NCBI GenBank assembly: GCA_902168085.1 | Contig: CABHOP010000053.1 | Span: forward strand, 1-50,665 | Length of the DNA: 50,665 nucleotides | Direction: 5' to 3' | DNA from: an uncultured Bacteroides sp. | GTDB lineage: Bacteria; Bacteroidota; Bacteroidia; Chitinophagales; Chitinophagaceae | Shown here: piece after piece, positions 32,012 to 40,800 of the stretch | Position numbering within the stretch: the stretch's first letter is position 1 | Layout: each line of letters opens with the position of its first letter | Notes under the pieces: generated by a model | Seen by the model: the letters and a program-made list of their open reading frames with translations, nothing else | Told to the model about the DNA's origin: nothing | Database searches by the model: none | Program-made: the position numbers and the translations under genes

Positions 32012-33226
32012 ATGTATCAGCCTTTAAGCAACCAGCAACTAATTGATGTGGCCAATGAATTTGGCACACCCGTGTACATTTATCATGCTGAAAAAATAGC
32101 AGAACAGTACAATAAGCTGAAGGATGCATTTAAGAACCACCCTACCCGTTTTTTCTATGCCTGTAAGGCACTTACCAATATCAACATACTGAAATACCTG
32201 AAGAGCCTGGGTGCATCGGTAGACTGTGTGAGCATACATGAAGTGCAACTGGCACTGCGCGCGGGCTTTGCACCAGACGACATATTATACACACCCAACT
32301 GTGTGGATTTCAACGAGATAGTAGAAGCACAGCAATTGGGCGTAAACATCAATATCGACAATATATCGATATTGGAACAATTTGGCAACCGTTTTGGCAG
32401 TGGCTATCCTGTTTGTATCCGTATCAATCCACATATAGAAGCAGGTGGTAATTACAAAATATCTACCGGCCATATCGATAGTAAGTTCGGTATCTCCATA
32501 CACCAGTTGCGCCATATAGAGCGCGTGGTAAAAACCACCAAGCTGCATGTGAAAGGCCTGCATATGCATACCGGCAGCGAGATAAAAGATGTAGATGTGT
32601 TCCTGCGCGGGCTGGATGTGATGTTTGAGATTGCCCGTCATTTCGAGCAACTGGAGTTTATAGATATGGGTAGCGGCTTTAAGGTACCCTATAAGGAAGG
32701 CGACCCGGAAACCGATGTAAAAACACTGGGCGAAAAACTGACCACTGCCGTAAAAGAATTTGAAGCAGAATATAACCGCACACTGGAAGTATGGTTTGAA
32801 CCGGGCAAATACCTGGTGAGTGAATCGGGCTACTTTGTAGTAAAGGCCAATGTCATCAAACAAACACCGGCTACGGTATTTGTTGGGGTCAACTCAGGTT
32901 TCAACCACCTGATACGCCCTATGTTCTACGATGCTTATCATCGCATAGCCAATATATCGAACACCAATGGTGCCGAACGCATTTATACCATAGTAGGTAA
33001 CATCTGCGAGACCGATACCTTTGCCTGGGACAGGGTGCTGAATGAAGTGCGCGAAGGTGATTTCCTGGCATTCTATAATGCGGGTGCCTATGGTTTTGAG
33101 ATGAGCAGCAACTTCAACTCTCGCCTGAAACCGGCAGAAGTAATGGTAAAAGATGGCAAAGCCTTCCTGATACGCGAGCGCGATACATTTGATGACCTGC
33201 TGCGCAACCAGGTAGAAGTTTTGTAA
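32012..33226 (+). CDS. lysA: Diaminopimelate decarboxylase
   Basis: 404-residue PLP enzyme converting meso-diaminopimelate to L-lysine. PLP lysine is Lys52 in FYACKAL; HIEAGGNYKISTGHIDSKFG, the glycine-rich phosphate loop FIDMGSGFKVPY, EPGKYLVSE and the C-terminal GNICETDTFA (substrate-binding Cys/Glu) and GAYGFEMSSNFNSR follow in the expected order. Normal length. Its own promoter; the next gene (LOG) has a promoter overlapping the stop. Confidence 0.95.
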   Translation: MYQPLSNQQLIDVANEFGTPVYIYHAEKIAEQYNKLKDAFKNHPTRFFYACKALTNINILKYLKSLGASVDCVSIHEVQLALRAGFAPDDILYTPNCVDFNEIVEAQQLGVNINIDNISILEQFGNRFGSGYPVCIRINPHIEAGGNYKISTGHIDSKFGISIHQLRHIERVVKTTKLHVKGLHMHTGSEIKDVDVFLRGLDVMFEIARHFEQLEFIDMGSGFKVPYKEGDPETDVKTLGEKLTTAVKEFEAEYNRTLEVWFEPGKYLVSESGYFVVKANVIKQTPATVFVGVNSGFNHLIRPMFYDAYHRIANISNTNGAERIYTIVGNICETDTFAWDRVLNEVREGDFLAFYNAGAYGFEMSSNFNSRLKPAEVMVKDGKAFLIRERDTFDDLLRNQVEVL

Positions 33227-33253
33227 TCATCCTTACTGAATATCCTATTTTTG
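33219..33253 (+). promoter_or_regulatory. Promoter of the LOG gene
   Basis: TTTTG (33219-33223, overlapping the end of lysA), 22-nt spacer, TATTTTTG (33246-33253), exact -7 match. Confidence 0.55.
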
Positions 33254-33283
33254 GCTTTATTTACATGACGATAATTTTCGCTT

Positions 33284-33865
33284 ATGAAAAGTATAGCTGT
33301 TTTTTGCGGGTCGAAAGAAGGATTCAATGAAGCATTTAGGGAGGCGGCCTATCAACTGGGGGCCATACTGGCTGAACGCAACATTACCATAATATATGGC
33401 GGCGGCCGCATAGGCCTGATGGGCGCTGTGGCAGAAGGTGCCTTGCAGAATGGCGGCAAGGTGATAGGCGTGATACCACACTTTCTTCAAACCAAAGAAA
33501 TAGCACATGAAGGCCTTACCGAACTGGTGCTGACAGAAACCATGCACGAACGTAAGGTGAAGATGCATGAACTGAGCGATGGCGTCATAACCTTGCCGGG
33601 TGGCTGGGGTACTATGGATGAAATGTTTGAAATGCTGACATGGGGCCAACTGGGGCTTCATAAAAAACCCATAGCCTTGCTGAATGTAAATGGTTTTTTC
33701 GACAGCCTGAAAGTATTGATGAATAACATGGTGCAGGAAGGCTTCCTGAATGAGTGCACAAATGAAATACTACTCAGCAGTGAATCGATAGATGAACTGC
33801 TGGATATGATGCACCAGTACGTAGCACCGCCATCAGAACAATTCCTGAATAAGGCAGATACTTAA
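33284..33865 (+). CDS. LOG-family nucleotide phosphoribohydrolase
   Basis: 193 residues of the 'Lonely Guy' family, which releases free base from nucleoside 5'-monophosphates. Rossmann start MKSIAVFCGSKEG, TIIYGGGRIGLMGAVAEGAL and the signature PGGWGTMDEMFE (PGGxGTxxE). Often annotated as lysine decarboxylase, but that activity is not expected. Monocistronic. Confidence 0.92.
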   Translation: MKSIAVFCGSKEGFNEAFREAAYQLGAILAERNITIIYGGGRIGLMGAVAEGALQNGGKVIGVIPHFLQTKEIAHEGLTELVLTETMHERKVKMHELSDGVITLPGGWGTMDEMFEMLTWGQLGLHKKPIALLNVNGFFDSLKVLMNNMVQEGFLNECTNEILLSSESIDELLDMMHQYVAPPSEQFLNKADT

Positions 33866-33927
33866 TGACATACATGCTGCGTATCTTGTATATGCATGCA
33901 TATCTATTCTAATTCACAACACACACT

Positions 33928-35421
33928 ATGGCGCTAAGCAGGATATGGTCGGCTTTTATCATCATTGCTATTGCAGTAGCCGGCTTTAAATGCTTTATTG
34001 CAGACGATAACAGTATTTTCACCCGCATGGTTACCGGCAAGGCCGATGATGCACAAGATACTGTTTACTACAAAGCAGCCGGCGTCCCTGCATCCGGCTT
34101 TCATTCTGCAGAAAACTTCCATAGCTATATAGCTGCATACGGCTATAAAGAAGCAGATTCAATACATCCGGCTACTGTAATTGTAGCCAATAGTGAGCAG
34201 GAAGCTGCCGTACTGCAAGCGCAATACCCACTAGCAGAAAGGTATAGCTATCAATCCATGCAATATCACCTTACAAAGCGTGCAGATGGCATCATAGAAA
34301 CCTGCAAGGGTGCTGTAAACATCTGTATCGGCCTGATAGGCATTATGGCATTGTTCATGGGCTTTTTAAGTATTGCAGAGCGCGCAGGTGGTGTGCAATT
34401 GCTATCGCGCATCATTGCACCTTTCTTCTCGCGTATATTCCCCGGTGTGCCCAAAGGCCATCCTGCATACGGGCATATGATGATGAACTTTTCGGCCAAC
34501 CTGCTGAACCTTGACAATGCGGCTACACCCTTTGGCATCAAAGCCATGCAAAGCCTGCAAGAGCTGAATGAAGATAAAGAAACAGCCAGTAATGCGCAGA
34601 TCATGTTCATGTGCCTGCATGCATCGGGGCTTACACTGATACCTGTTACCATTATTGCCTGGCGCTCTGCACTGAAAGCTGCCAGTCCTACCGATATTTT
34701 CATCCCCTGCATGATAGCTACTTTTGCAGCTACCATGGCAGCGCTTATCATCGTATCCATCCGCCAAAAGATAAACCTGTTTCAACCCGTGATACTGGCA
34801 TGGATAGGCGGCCTTTCGGCTGTGATAGCAGGACTTGCAGTTTACCTGCGCTCGTTAGATACAGCATCTATGCAGTCCTTTTCGGGCATATTGAGCAATG
34901 GATTGATACTGCTTATATTTCTTGCCATCGTATTGGGTGGATTGTATAAACGCATCAATATCTTCGATGCTTTTGTAGAGGGTGCAAAAGGTGGATTTGA
35001 AACGGCTATCAAAATCATTCCCTACCTGGTAGGTATGTTGGTGGCTATCAGCCTGCTACGCACCAGCGGCACTTTCGATGTAGTGATTACAGCTATCAAA
35101 AGCCTATTCACCGCTATGGGTACCGATACACGTTTTGTAGATGGCCTGCCTACAGCACTCATCAAACCGTTGAGCGGCAGTGGCGCACGCGGCATGATGA
35201 TAGATACCATGAAAACGCTGGGGCCTGATTCATTTGCCGGTAGGTTGTCGTGCATATTGCAGGGGTCTTCCGATACTACTTTCTATGTAGTGGCGGTGTA
35301 TTTTGGTGCTATAGCTATCAAAAACACACGCTATTCTATAGGCACTATGCTGCTGGCCGACCTGGTTGGGGTCATCACTTCCATACTGCTTTGCTATTTA
35401 TTCTTTGGCAATGTTGCATAA
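33928..35421 (+). CDS. SpmA-SpmB fusion, Gate/nucleoside-recognition membrane protein
   Basis: 497 residues. SpmA half: CIGLIGIMALFMGFLSIAERAGG, the Gate motif FPGVPKGHPAYGHMMMNFSANLLNLDNAATPFGIKAMQ. SpmB half: NIFDAFVEGAKGGFETAIKIIPYLVGMLVAI, GLPTALIKPLSGSGARGMMIDTM, ILQGSSDTTFYVVAVYFG. In sporulators the two are separate; Bacteroidota carry this fusion and the transported or sensed ligand is unknown. Unusual here is an insert of about 80 residues after the first transmembrane helix (residues 24-105), polar and outside the membrane, with Tyr-rich pattern. Confidence 0.85.
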   Translation: MALSRIWSAFIIIAIAVAGFKCFIADDNSIFTRMVTGKADDAQDTVYYKAAGVPASGFHSAENFHSYIAAYGYKEADSIHPATVIVANSEQEAAVLQAQYPLAERYSYQSMQYHLTKRADGIIETCKGAVNICIGLIGIMALFMGFLSIAERAGGVQLLSRIIAPFFSRIFPGVPKGHPAYGHMMMNFSANLLNLDNAATPFGIKAMQSLQELNEDKETASNAQIMFMCLHASGLTLIPVTIIAWRSALKAASPTDIFIPCMIATFAATMAALIIVSIRQKINLFQPVILAWIGGLSAVIAGLAVYLRSLDTASMQSFSGILSNGLILLIFLAIVLGGLYKRINIFDAFVEGAKGGFETAIKIIPYLVGMLVAISLLRTSGTFDVVITAIKSLFTAMGTDTRFVDGLPTALIKPLSGSGARGMMIDTMKTLGPDSFAGRLSCILQGSSDTTFYVVAVYFGAIAIKNTRYSIGTMLLADLVGVITSILLCYLFFGNVA

Positions 35422-35451
35422 AAAATGGCTTCCTTTTCTGGAAGCCATTTT
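35422..35451. terminator. Bidirectional terminator between SpmAB and the DUF4878-like gene
   Basis: 12-bp stem AAAATGGCTTCC/GGAAGCCATTTT with a TTTTCT loop, T-tails in both directions. Confidence 0.85.
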
Positions 35452-35469
35452 AATATTATTCGTTTATGT

Positions 35470-35934
35470 TTACTGTGCAACGCTTGTAGTATCGGGCATT
35501 ACGGCAGCGCTTGTAGTATCCTGGGTAACAGGCTCTTCTTCAGGGCCTTCCTCACCGCCTATATTATCGTTCTTGGTCAGGTTCACCAGCCATTGGCCAT
35601 CCTGTTTTACCAGGTTCAGTTGCTTTTCATCTTTTATGTCAGATGTAACAAAGGTTACGACTGCTTTATCACCTTCTTCTTTCACATCTTTCACGTCCAC
35701 TTTTATGTTGCGGGCATGCACTTTATCAGAATCCGGCATGGTAGTAGACAATTGCTCCAGCATATCCAGCATATCTTTCGTGTCTTGCGTAGCATATTTC
35801 TTGGCTTCTTTATAGTCCATATGCCAAAAACTTATCAGGAATTTTTCGGCTACGGGTTTCGGTGAGTTGGTGCTGCAACTTACCATTCCAACAATCATTA
35901 ACAGGGCGGCTAAACCAAGAAATACTTTCTTCAT
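35470..35934 (-). CDS. DUF4878-like lipoprotein
   Basis: 154 residues. Lipoprotein signal peptide with lipobox MVSC followed by Ser-Thr. Core AEKFLISFWHMDYKEAKKYATQDTKDML and VVTFVTSDIKDEKQLNLVKQDGQWLVNL fits the NTF2-like DUF4878 fold. The C-terminal 30 residues are a low-complexity acidic Thr/Ser/Asp/Glu tail with a short repeated nucleotide word (GCTTGTAGTATC). Function unknown, probably envelope-associated. Confidence 0.8.
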   Translation of the reverse strand: MKKVFLGLAALLMIVGMVSCSTNSPKPVAEKFLISFWHMDYKEAKKYATQDTKDMLDMLEQLSTTMPDSDKVHARNIKVDVKDVKEEGDKAVVTFVTSDIKDEKQLNLVKQDGQWLVNLTKNDNIGGEEGPEEEPVTQDTTSAAVMPDTTSVAQ

Positions 35935-35960
35935 AAATGTATATTAAACGCTATTTGCGG

Positions 35961-35990
35961 CAAAGGTATCACTTATATCTAATTTGACAA
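35961..35990 (-). promoter_or_regulatory. Promoter of the DUF4878-like gene
   Basis: TTG (35990-35988), 19-nt spacer, TACCTTTG (35968-35961), both exact, lying over the 3' end of the upstream YiiX-like gene. Confidence 0.7.
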
Positions 35991-36631
35991 ATGAGTGTTG
36001 TGTGCGGGCTACGGCTGATATTATCTACAGCTATGTATGTATATCCCAGCCTTTCGGTAGGCGTTATATAGGCTGTGTCACGCGTAGCATTATTTAATAC
36101 CTTATATATAAACTCGGTGCAATACAGCTTGTCGTCATTTGAAAGGTCGAAGTCGAGGTCGAATTTCTTTTTAGCACGATAATATCGGCGCGCTATCGCT
36201 ACTGCAGTATCTATCTGTTCAGTTGTCAACGGAAACCTTGCTATACCCAAACCGTTATTATGCGCCGGGGAGAACCAGCGCGCAGCAGAATCGCGACGCA
36301 ACACTTCATCCGGGTTATCCTCGCCACCTATGCTGTGGTAGATGAAAGGATGCCCATCTTCTATTATCACAATGCCGGTATGCGAATAAGTTTTGTCCTG
36401 GATATTAGCCCTGCAAAACATGTTGCTGGTCACATCATTGCCCGTACGCAGCACTATATCACCCGTATGCAGCAATGCAATGCAGGAATCGATAGCCCGC
36501 TTATTGGCAGGGTTCTGCACTTTTTCTGCTATCGTACGTACACGACTATCGTTCTTTTGCCTGAAATATATCCAGATAGCAAGAACAAGCAGCAGGCCTA
36601 TTATGTTATATACCCATACCTTCCTCATCAT
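35969..36631 (-). CDS. YiiX-like permuted NlpC/P60 cysteine hydrolase
   Basis: 220 residues. N-terminal transmembrane helix (about 8-24), then the family order LLHTGDIVLRTG, KTYSHTGIVIIEDGHPFIYHSIGG and DDKLYCTEFIYKVL. Catalytic His lies in YSHTG and catalytic Cys in YCTEF, the permuted papain-like arrangement. Predicted substrates include peptidoglycan peptides or lipoprotein acyl bonds; membrane-tethered on the periplasmic side. Divergent from the UbiD gene. Confidence 0.85.
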   Translation of the reverse strand: MMRKVWVYNIIGLLLVLAIWIYFRQKNDSRVRTIAEKVQNPANKRAIDSCIALLHTGDIVLRTGNDVTSNMFCRANIQDKTYSHTGIVIIEDGHPFIYHSIGGEDNPDEVLRRDSAARWFSPAHNNGLGIARFPLTTEQIDTAVAIARRYYRAKKKFDLDFDLSNDDKLYCTEFIYKVLNNATRDTAYITPTERLGYTYIAVDNISRSPHTTLICQIRYK

Positions 36632-36641
36632 ATCGAGGATG

Positions 36642-36679
36642 CAAAATTATCATATAGCGGCTACTATAACGTATTTTTG
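36642..36679. promoter_or_regulatory. Back-to-back -7 boxes of the YiiX-like and UbiD genes
   Basis: Minus-strand TAATTTTG at 36649-36642 and plus-strand TATTTTTG at 36672-36679, both exact TAnnTTTG, 22 nt apart. Neither has a clear -33 TTG. Confidence 0.45.
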
Positions 36680-36726
36680 CACCGTCCGGAATAAAGGTTA
36701 TTTCTTCCGGCAAAGCATTCAGATAT

Positions 36727-38631
36727 ATGGCATATAAATCGTTACGGGCATTTGTAGATGCACTGGAAAAGGCGGGAGAACTGGTAAGGATAAAAACCTT
36801 TGTAGACCCGGTGCTGGAAATAGCGGAGATAACAGACCGGGTATCGAAAACACCCGATAGAAATAAGGCATTGCTATTTGAGAATACAGGCACAGGCTTC
36901 CCGCTGTTGATAAACAGCATGGGCAATGAACAACGCATGTGCATGGCACTGGGTGTGAATGAACTGGACGATGTGGCCAAAGAAATAGAGGGACTGCTGA
37001 AAACCATGACAGCACCTAAAAACGGCCTGTTGGAAAAACTGGCTGTATTGCCACAACTGGGTAAGTTTGCATCATGGATGCCAAAATCGGTAAATGGCCG
37101 TGGCGAATGCCAGCAGGTGGTTATGGAAAAACCCGACCTGTCTAAGCTGCCTATACTGAAATGCTGGCCTAAGGATGGCGGCAGGTTTATAACACTGCCT
37201 GCTATACACACTAAAGACCTGCTGAATGGTACCCGCAATATAGGCATGTATCGCATGCAGGTATTTACAGATACCATGACGGGTATGCACTGGCATAAAC
37301 ACAAAGTATCGGCCCGCCACTATAACGAATACAAGAGGCAGGGCAAGATAATGCCGGTAGCCGTAGCACTGGGTGGCGACCCTGTATATACCTATTCCGC
37401 CACGGCACCACTGCCTGAAAATGTAGATGAATACATGCTGGCAGGCTTCCTGCGCAAGAAGCGCGTAGAGCTGGTAAAGTGCCTTACCCAACCGGAAATA
37501 GAAGTACCTGCCGATGCAGACATCATTATAGAAGGCTATGTAGACCCTAATGAGGAACTAATATGGGAAGGCCCGTTTGGCGACCATACGGGGTATTATT
37601 CCTTGCCGGATTTTTATCCGCGCTTCCATGTCACAGCCATCACGCATAAGAAAGATGCTATCTATCCGGCAACTATTGTGGGTATACCACCGCAGGAAGA
37701 TGCATGGATAGGGAAGGCCACAGAACGTATATTCCTGGCACCTATCAAAATGACGATGGTGCCGGAGATAAAGGATATGAACATGCCGGTAGAAGGTGTG
37801 TTTCACAACCTGGTGATAGCTACTATAGATAAAGAATACGCGGGGCAGGGGCAGAAGGTGATGAATGCCATGTGGGGTGCCGGGCAAATGATGTTCAACA
37901 AGATACTGGTGCTGGCCGATGGCAAAGTGAAAATAGATGACTACAAAGCACTGGCTAAATATGTATTCGACAACCTGAACCCTGCAACAGATGTGTACTT
38001 CAGCCAGGGGCCTATGGATGTGCTGGACCACAGTTGCAGTAAGCTGGGCTTTGGCGGCAAGATGTGTATAGATGGCACCAGGAAATGGGAAGAGGAAATG
38101 GCCGCTACATTGGTGCCTTTCAAGCTGAACAGTGCATTTAATGCTAAAGCCTTGCAAAGTCAGTATCCTGAAGTAACATCTCTGAATGATAAGCTGGCGC
38201 GCGAATGGGAAATACCTGTGCTATTTGTTGGTGTTCATAAAAACCGGAAAGGGCATGTGGAAGAACTGCACAATGCACTGTGCAAAGAAGCATCGCTGCA
38301 AGGCATCAAAATGATACTGTATGTAGAACATACGGTAGAAGCAGATGATATTGCCGATGTACTATGGCGTTTCTGCAATAACCTGGACCCACGCCGCGAC
38401 CATTTTTACGGTGGTGCCGATAAGCACATCCTTGGCCTAGATGGTACGCGTAAAAACAAAGCATTTGACGGTTTTGAACGCCCGTGGCCGAATGTAATAG
38501 CTGCCGATGCGGCTACTATACAAAGTGTAGATGCCAAATGGAACGAACTGAACCTGGGTGCACTGATAAAATCGCCTTCGCTGAAATACCAGCACCAGAT
38601 GTATGGTGAGGAAGCCGAGGTGACGGAATAA
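36727..38631 (+). CDS. UbiD-family prFMN-dependent decarboxylase
   Basis: 634 residues. NGTRNIGMYRMQVF, MHWHKHKVSARHYNEY, WEGPFGDHTGYYSLPDFYPRFHVTAI and the C-terminal LDHSCSKLGFGGKMCIDGT are typical of the UbiD group annotated for menaquinone synthesis. Reversible aromatic (de)carboxylation needs prenylated FMN made by UbiX, which is not seen in the window. Normal length for the long UbiD subgroup. It lacks neighbours that would settle the substrate. Confidence 0.9.
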   Translation: MAYKSLRAFVDALEKAGELVRIKTFVDPVLEIAEITDRVSKTPDRNKALLFENTGTGFPLLINSMGNEQRMCMALGVNELDDVAKEIEGLLKTMTAPKNGLLEKLAVLPQLGKFASWMPKSVNGRGECQQVVMEKPDLSKLPILKCWPKDGGRFITLPAIHTKDLLNGTRNIGMYRMQVFTDTMTGMHWHKHKVSARHYNEYKRQGKIMPVAVALGGDPVYTYSATAPLPENVDEYMLAGFLRKKRVELVKCLTQPEIEVPADADIIIEGYVDPNEELIWEGPFGDHTGYYSLPDFYPRFHVTAITHKKDAIYPATIVGIPPQEDAWIGKATERIFLAPIKMTMVPEIKDMNMPVEGVFHNLVIATIDKEYAGQGQKVMNAMWGAGQMMFNKILVLADGKVKIDDYKALAKYVFDNLNPATDVYFSQGPMDVLDHSCSKLGFGGKMCIDGTRKWEEEMAATLVPFKLNSAFNAKALQSQYPEVTSLNDKLAREWEIPVLFVGVHKNRKGHVEELHNALCKEASLQGIKMILYVEHTVEADDIADVLWRFCNNLDPRRDHFYGGADKHILGLDGTRKNKAFDGFERPWPNVIAADAATIQSVDAKWNELNLGALIKSPSLKYQHQMYGEEAEVTE

Positions 38632-38654
38632 GCTATATAAAAAAGTTAAGTCTT

Positions 38655-38686
38655 ACCCCTATTCATGCTTATGAATAGGGGTTTTT
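38655..38686 (+). terminator. Terminator of the UbiD gene
   Basis: 12-bp stem ACCCCTATTCAT/ATGAATAGGGGT with GCTT loop, then TTTT. Confidence 0.9.
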
Positions 38687-38722
38687 AGTATTTTCACGGC
38701 TGAAATAGCTAAAACCAATTTT

Positions 38723-39721
38723 GTGAAAGCCATTATCCCGGTAGCAGGTGCAGGTACTAAATTAAGGCCGCTTACATATACACAGCCCAAGGCATTGATA
38801 CCTATAGCGGGTAAAACCATCCTGAGTGTTATTGTAGACCAACTACTGGAGGCCGGCGTTACAGAATTCGTTTTCGTGATAGGCTACCTTGGCGAAAAGA
38901 TTCAGCGCTACATAGCTAAAACATATCCCAATCTTTCTTACACCCTTGTTACCCAAAGCGACCGTAAAGGCATTGGCCATGCTATATGGCTTACTAAAGA
39001 TGCCGTGCAGGATGAAGAGGTAATAATAGTACTGGGCGATACCGTTTGCGATTATAATGTAAAAGATATCATCAGCAGCAACATATCGCAGATAGGTGTA
39101 AAGAAAGTAGATGACCCGCGCAGCTTTGGCGTGGCCGAACTGGACGGCAAAGACAATGTGCTGAAGGTGGTAGAAAAACCACTGATACCAAAGTCGAACA
39201 TGGCGATGGTGGGCATCTATTATATCAAGCAAACTAAAGAGCTTTTCGCAGCACTGGAAAATAACCTGAATACCGAAATAGAAAAAGATAACGAATACCA
39301 CCTTACCGATGCCTTGCAAACCATGATACAGGAAGGTGTGCCTTTCGCTGCTTTCAGGGTGAATAACTGGTTTGACTGTGGCAAGAAGGAAACGCTGCTT
39401 TCAACCAATGCCACTTTGCTAAGGCAGATGAGCGAAGAACGAGGCGAAGAAAAACCTTATCATTACGATACCAGTGTTATCATACCGCCGGTAAGCATCG
39501 CAGAGGGCTGTAAGATTCACAACTCTATTATTGGTCCTAATGTAACCATTGGTGAGTTTACTACCATACAGTCGTCTATCATTAAGGACACCATCATTGG
39601 TTCGTATGCAGAACTGGAAGAAGTAGTATTGCATTCATCCATCATTGGCAGCGACGCATTTATACGCGGTCTTAGCCAAAGCCTGAACATTGGTGATAAT
39701 ACAGAAATAGACTTAGGGTAG
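38723..39721 (+). CDS. Sugar-phosphate nucleotidyltransferase (RfbA/GlmU-like)
   Basis: 332 residues. The signature GAGTKLRPLTYTQPKALIPIAGK binds nucleotide and metal; VIIVLGDTVCDYN is the metal-binding Asp loop, EKPLIPKSN and DCGKKETL follow. C-terminal residues about 240-332 form left-handed beta-helix-like hexapeptide repeats (SIAEGCKIHNSIIGPNVTIG). Related to glucose-1-phosphate thymidylyl- or mannose-1-phosphate guanylyltransferases; substrate uncertain. GTG start, as no ATG fits. Convergent with galE, 5 nt apart. Confidence 0.88.
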   Translation: MKAIIPVAGAGTKLRPLTYTQPKALIPIAGKTILSVIVDQLLEAGVTEFVFVIGYLGEKIQRYIAKTYPNLSYTLVTQSDRKGIGHAIWLTKDAVQDEEVIIVLGDTVCDYNVKDIISSNISQIGVKKVDDPRSFGVAELDGKDNVLKVVEKPLIPKSNMAMVGIYYIKQTKELFAALENNLNTEIEKDNEYHLTDALQTMIQEGVPFAAFRVNNWFDCGKKETLLSTNATLLRQMSEERGEEKPYHYDTSVIIPPVSIAEGCKIHNSIIGPNVTIGEFTTIQSSIIKDTIIGSYAELEEVVLHSSIIGSDAFIRGLSQSLNIGDNTEIDLG

Positions 39722-39726
39722 ACTGG

Positions 39727-40767
39727 TTAGTTCATCGAAACTTTAGCTGCTTCCCTCTTCATGTTTTGCTCCCAGCGCCATGCGGTGTCCATCATCTGGT
39801 CGAGGGTATATTTAATATCCCAATCCAGCAGCGCACGTGCTTTGGCATTGTTGGCATATACCTGCACTACATCACCTGCCCTGCGTGGGCCAATAACATA
39901 GTTCAGCTTTTCGCCCGATACTTTTTCGAAAGCATGGATAAGCTCCAGCACCGTTACGCCATCGCCGCTACCTAAGTTGAAGACTTCACAATTAGAAGTA
40001 TTATTCCCATCTAAAGTATATAGCAACGCCTTAGTATGTGCATTGGCTATATCCATCACATGTATATAGTCACGTACACAAGAGCCATCGCGTGTAGGAT
40101 AATCGTTGCCAAACACCTGCATTTCCTGGCGTTTACCTATCGCCGTTTGTGTAATAACGGGCACCAGGTTCTCCGGTTTTTCCTGCAGCTCACCTATGAT
40201 GGCCGAAGGATGTGCACCTACAGGGTTGAAATATCGTAACAGCGTTACATTGAAATTAGGATGCTGTCGTGCAAAGTCTGCACAGATAGCTTCCCCTATC
40301 TGCTTAGTACGTGCATAAGGCGATTCCGGTTCTGACAATGGTGCTGTTTCATCCACAGGTAGTTTGGTAGTATTGCCATATACCGAACAGGAAGATGAGA
40401 ATACAAAGTGTTCTATCTTATAGGTTTCGGCACACTGCAACAGGTTTACCAGTGAGTCTATATTGTTCCTGTAATATCTCAGCGGGGCTGCAACAGATTC
40501 CGGTACGGATTTGTAAGCAGCAAAGTGGACGATACCCACTATATCAGGGTTTTCAATAAATATTGCTTCCGTATCATCCGCATCACACAAGTTCACCTTA
40601 TAGTTCTTTACCGGTTTGCCCAATATCTTTTCAATACCTGCATGCATACGCAATGATCCGCGCGACAGGTCATCTACCGATATTACTTCAAAACCATTTT
40701 CAACAAGGTCTACAATGGTATGCCCGCCTATATAACCACAGCCGCCGGTAACAAGAATTTTCTTCAT
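39727..40767 (-). CDS. galE: UDP-glucose 4-epimerase
   Basis: 346 residues, short-chain dehydrogenase fold. NAD-binding GGCGYIGGHT, SSSCSVYGNTT with the catalytic Ser/Thr, YARTK (Tyr-x3-Lys), NPVGAH and DYIHVMDIANAH all match GalE. Interconverts UDP-glucose and UDP-galactose, feeding polysaccharide and lipid sugars. A GGAG element (AAGGAG) 4 nt before the ATG is an SD-like exception in this window. Own promoter at 40787. Confidence 0.95.
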   Translation of the reverse strand: MKKILVTGGCGYIGGHTIVDLVENGFEVISVDDLSRGSLRMHAGIEKILGKPVKNYKVNLCDADDTEAIFIENPDIVGIVHFAAYKSVPESVAAPLRYYRNNIDSLVNLLQCAETYKIEHFVFSSSCSVYGNTTKLPVDETAPLSEPESPYARTKQIGEAICADFARQHPNFNVTLLRYFNPVGAHPSAIIGELQEKPENLVPVITQTAIGKRQEMQVFGNDYPTRDGSCVRDYIHVMDIANAHTKALLYTLDGNNTSNCEVFNLGSGDGVTVLELIHAFEKVSGEKLNYVIGPRRAGDVVQVYANNAKARALLDWDIKYTLDQMMDTAWRWEQNMKREAAKVSMN

Positions 40768-40786
40768 CTACTCCTTTTGTGTAGTA

Positions 40787-40794
40787 CAAATATA
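40787..40794 (-). promoter_or_regulatory. -7 box (TATATTTG) of galE
   Basis: Exact TAnnTTTG, 19 nt before the start codon; the -33 area overlaps the end of the ABC gene and shows no TTG. Confidence 0.5.
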
Positions 40795-40800
40795 CCGTAT

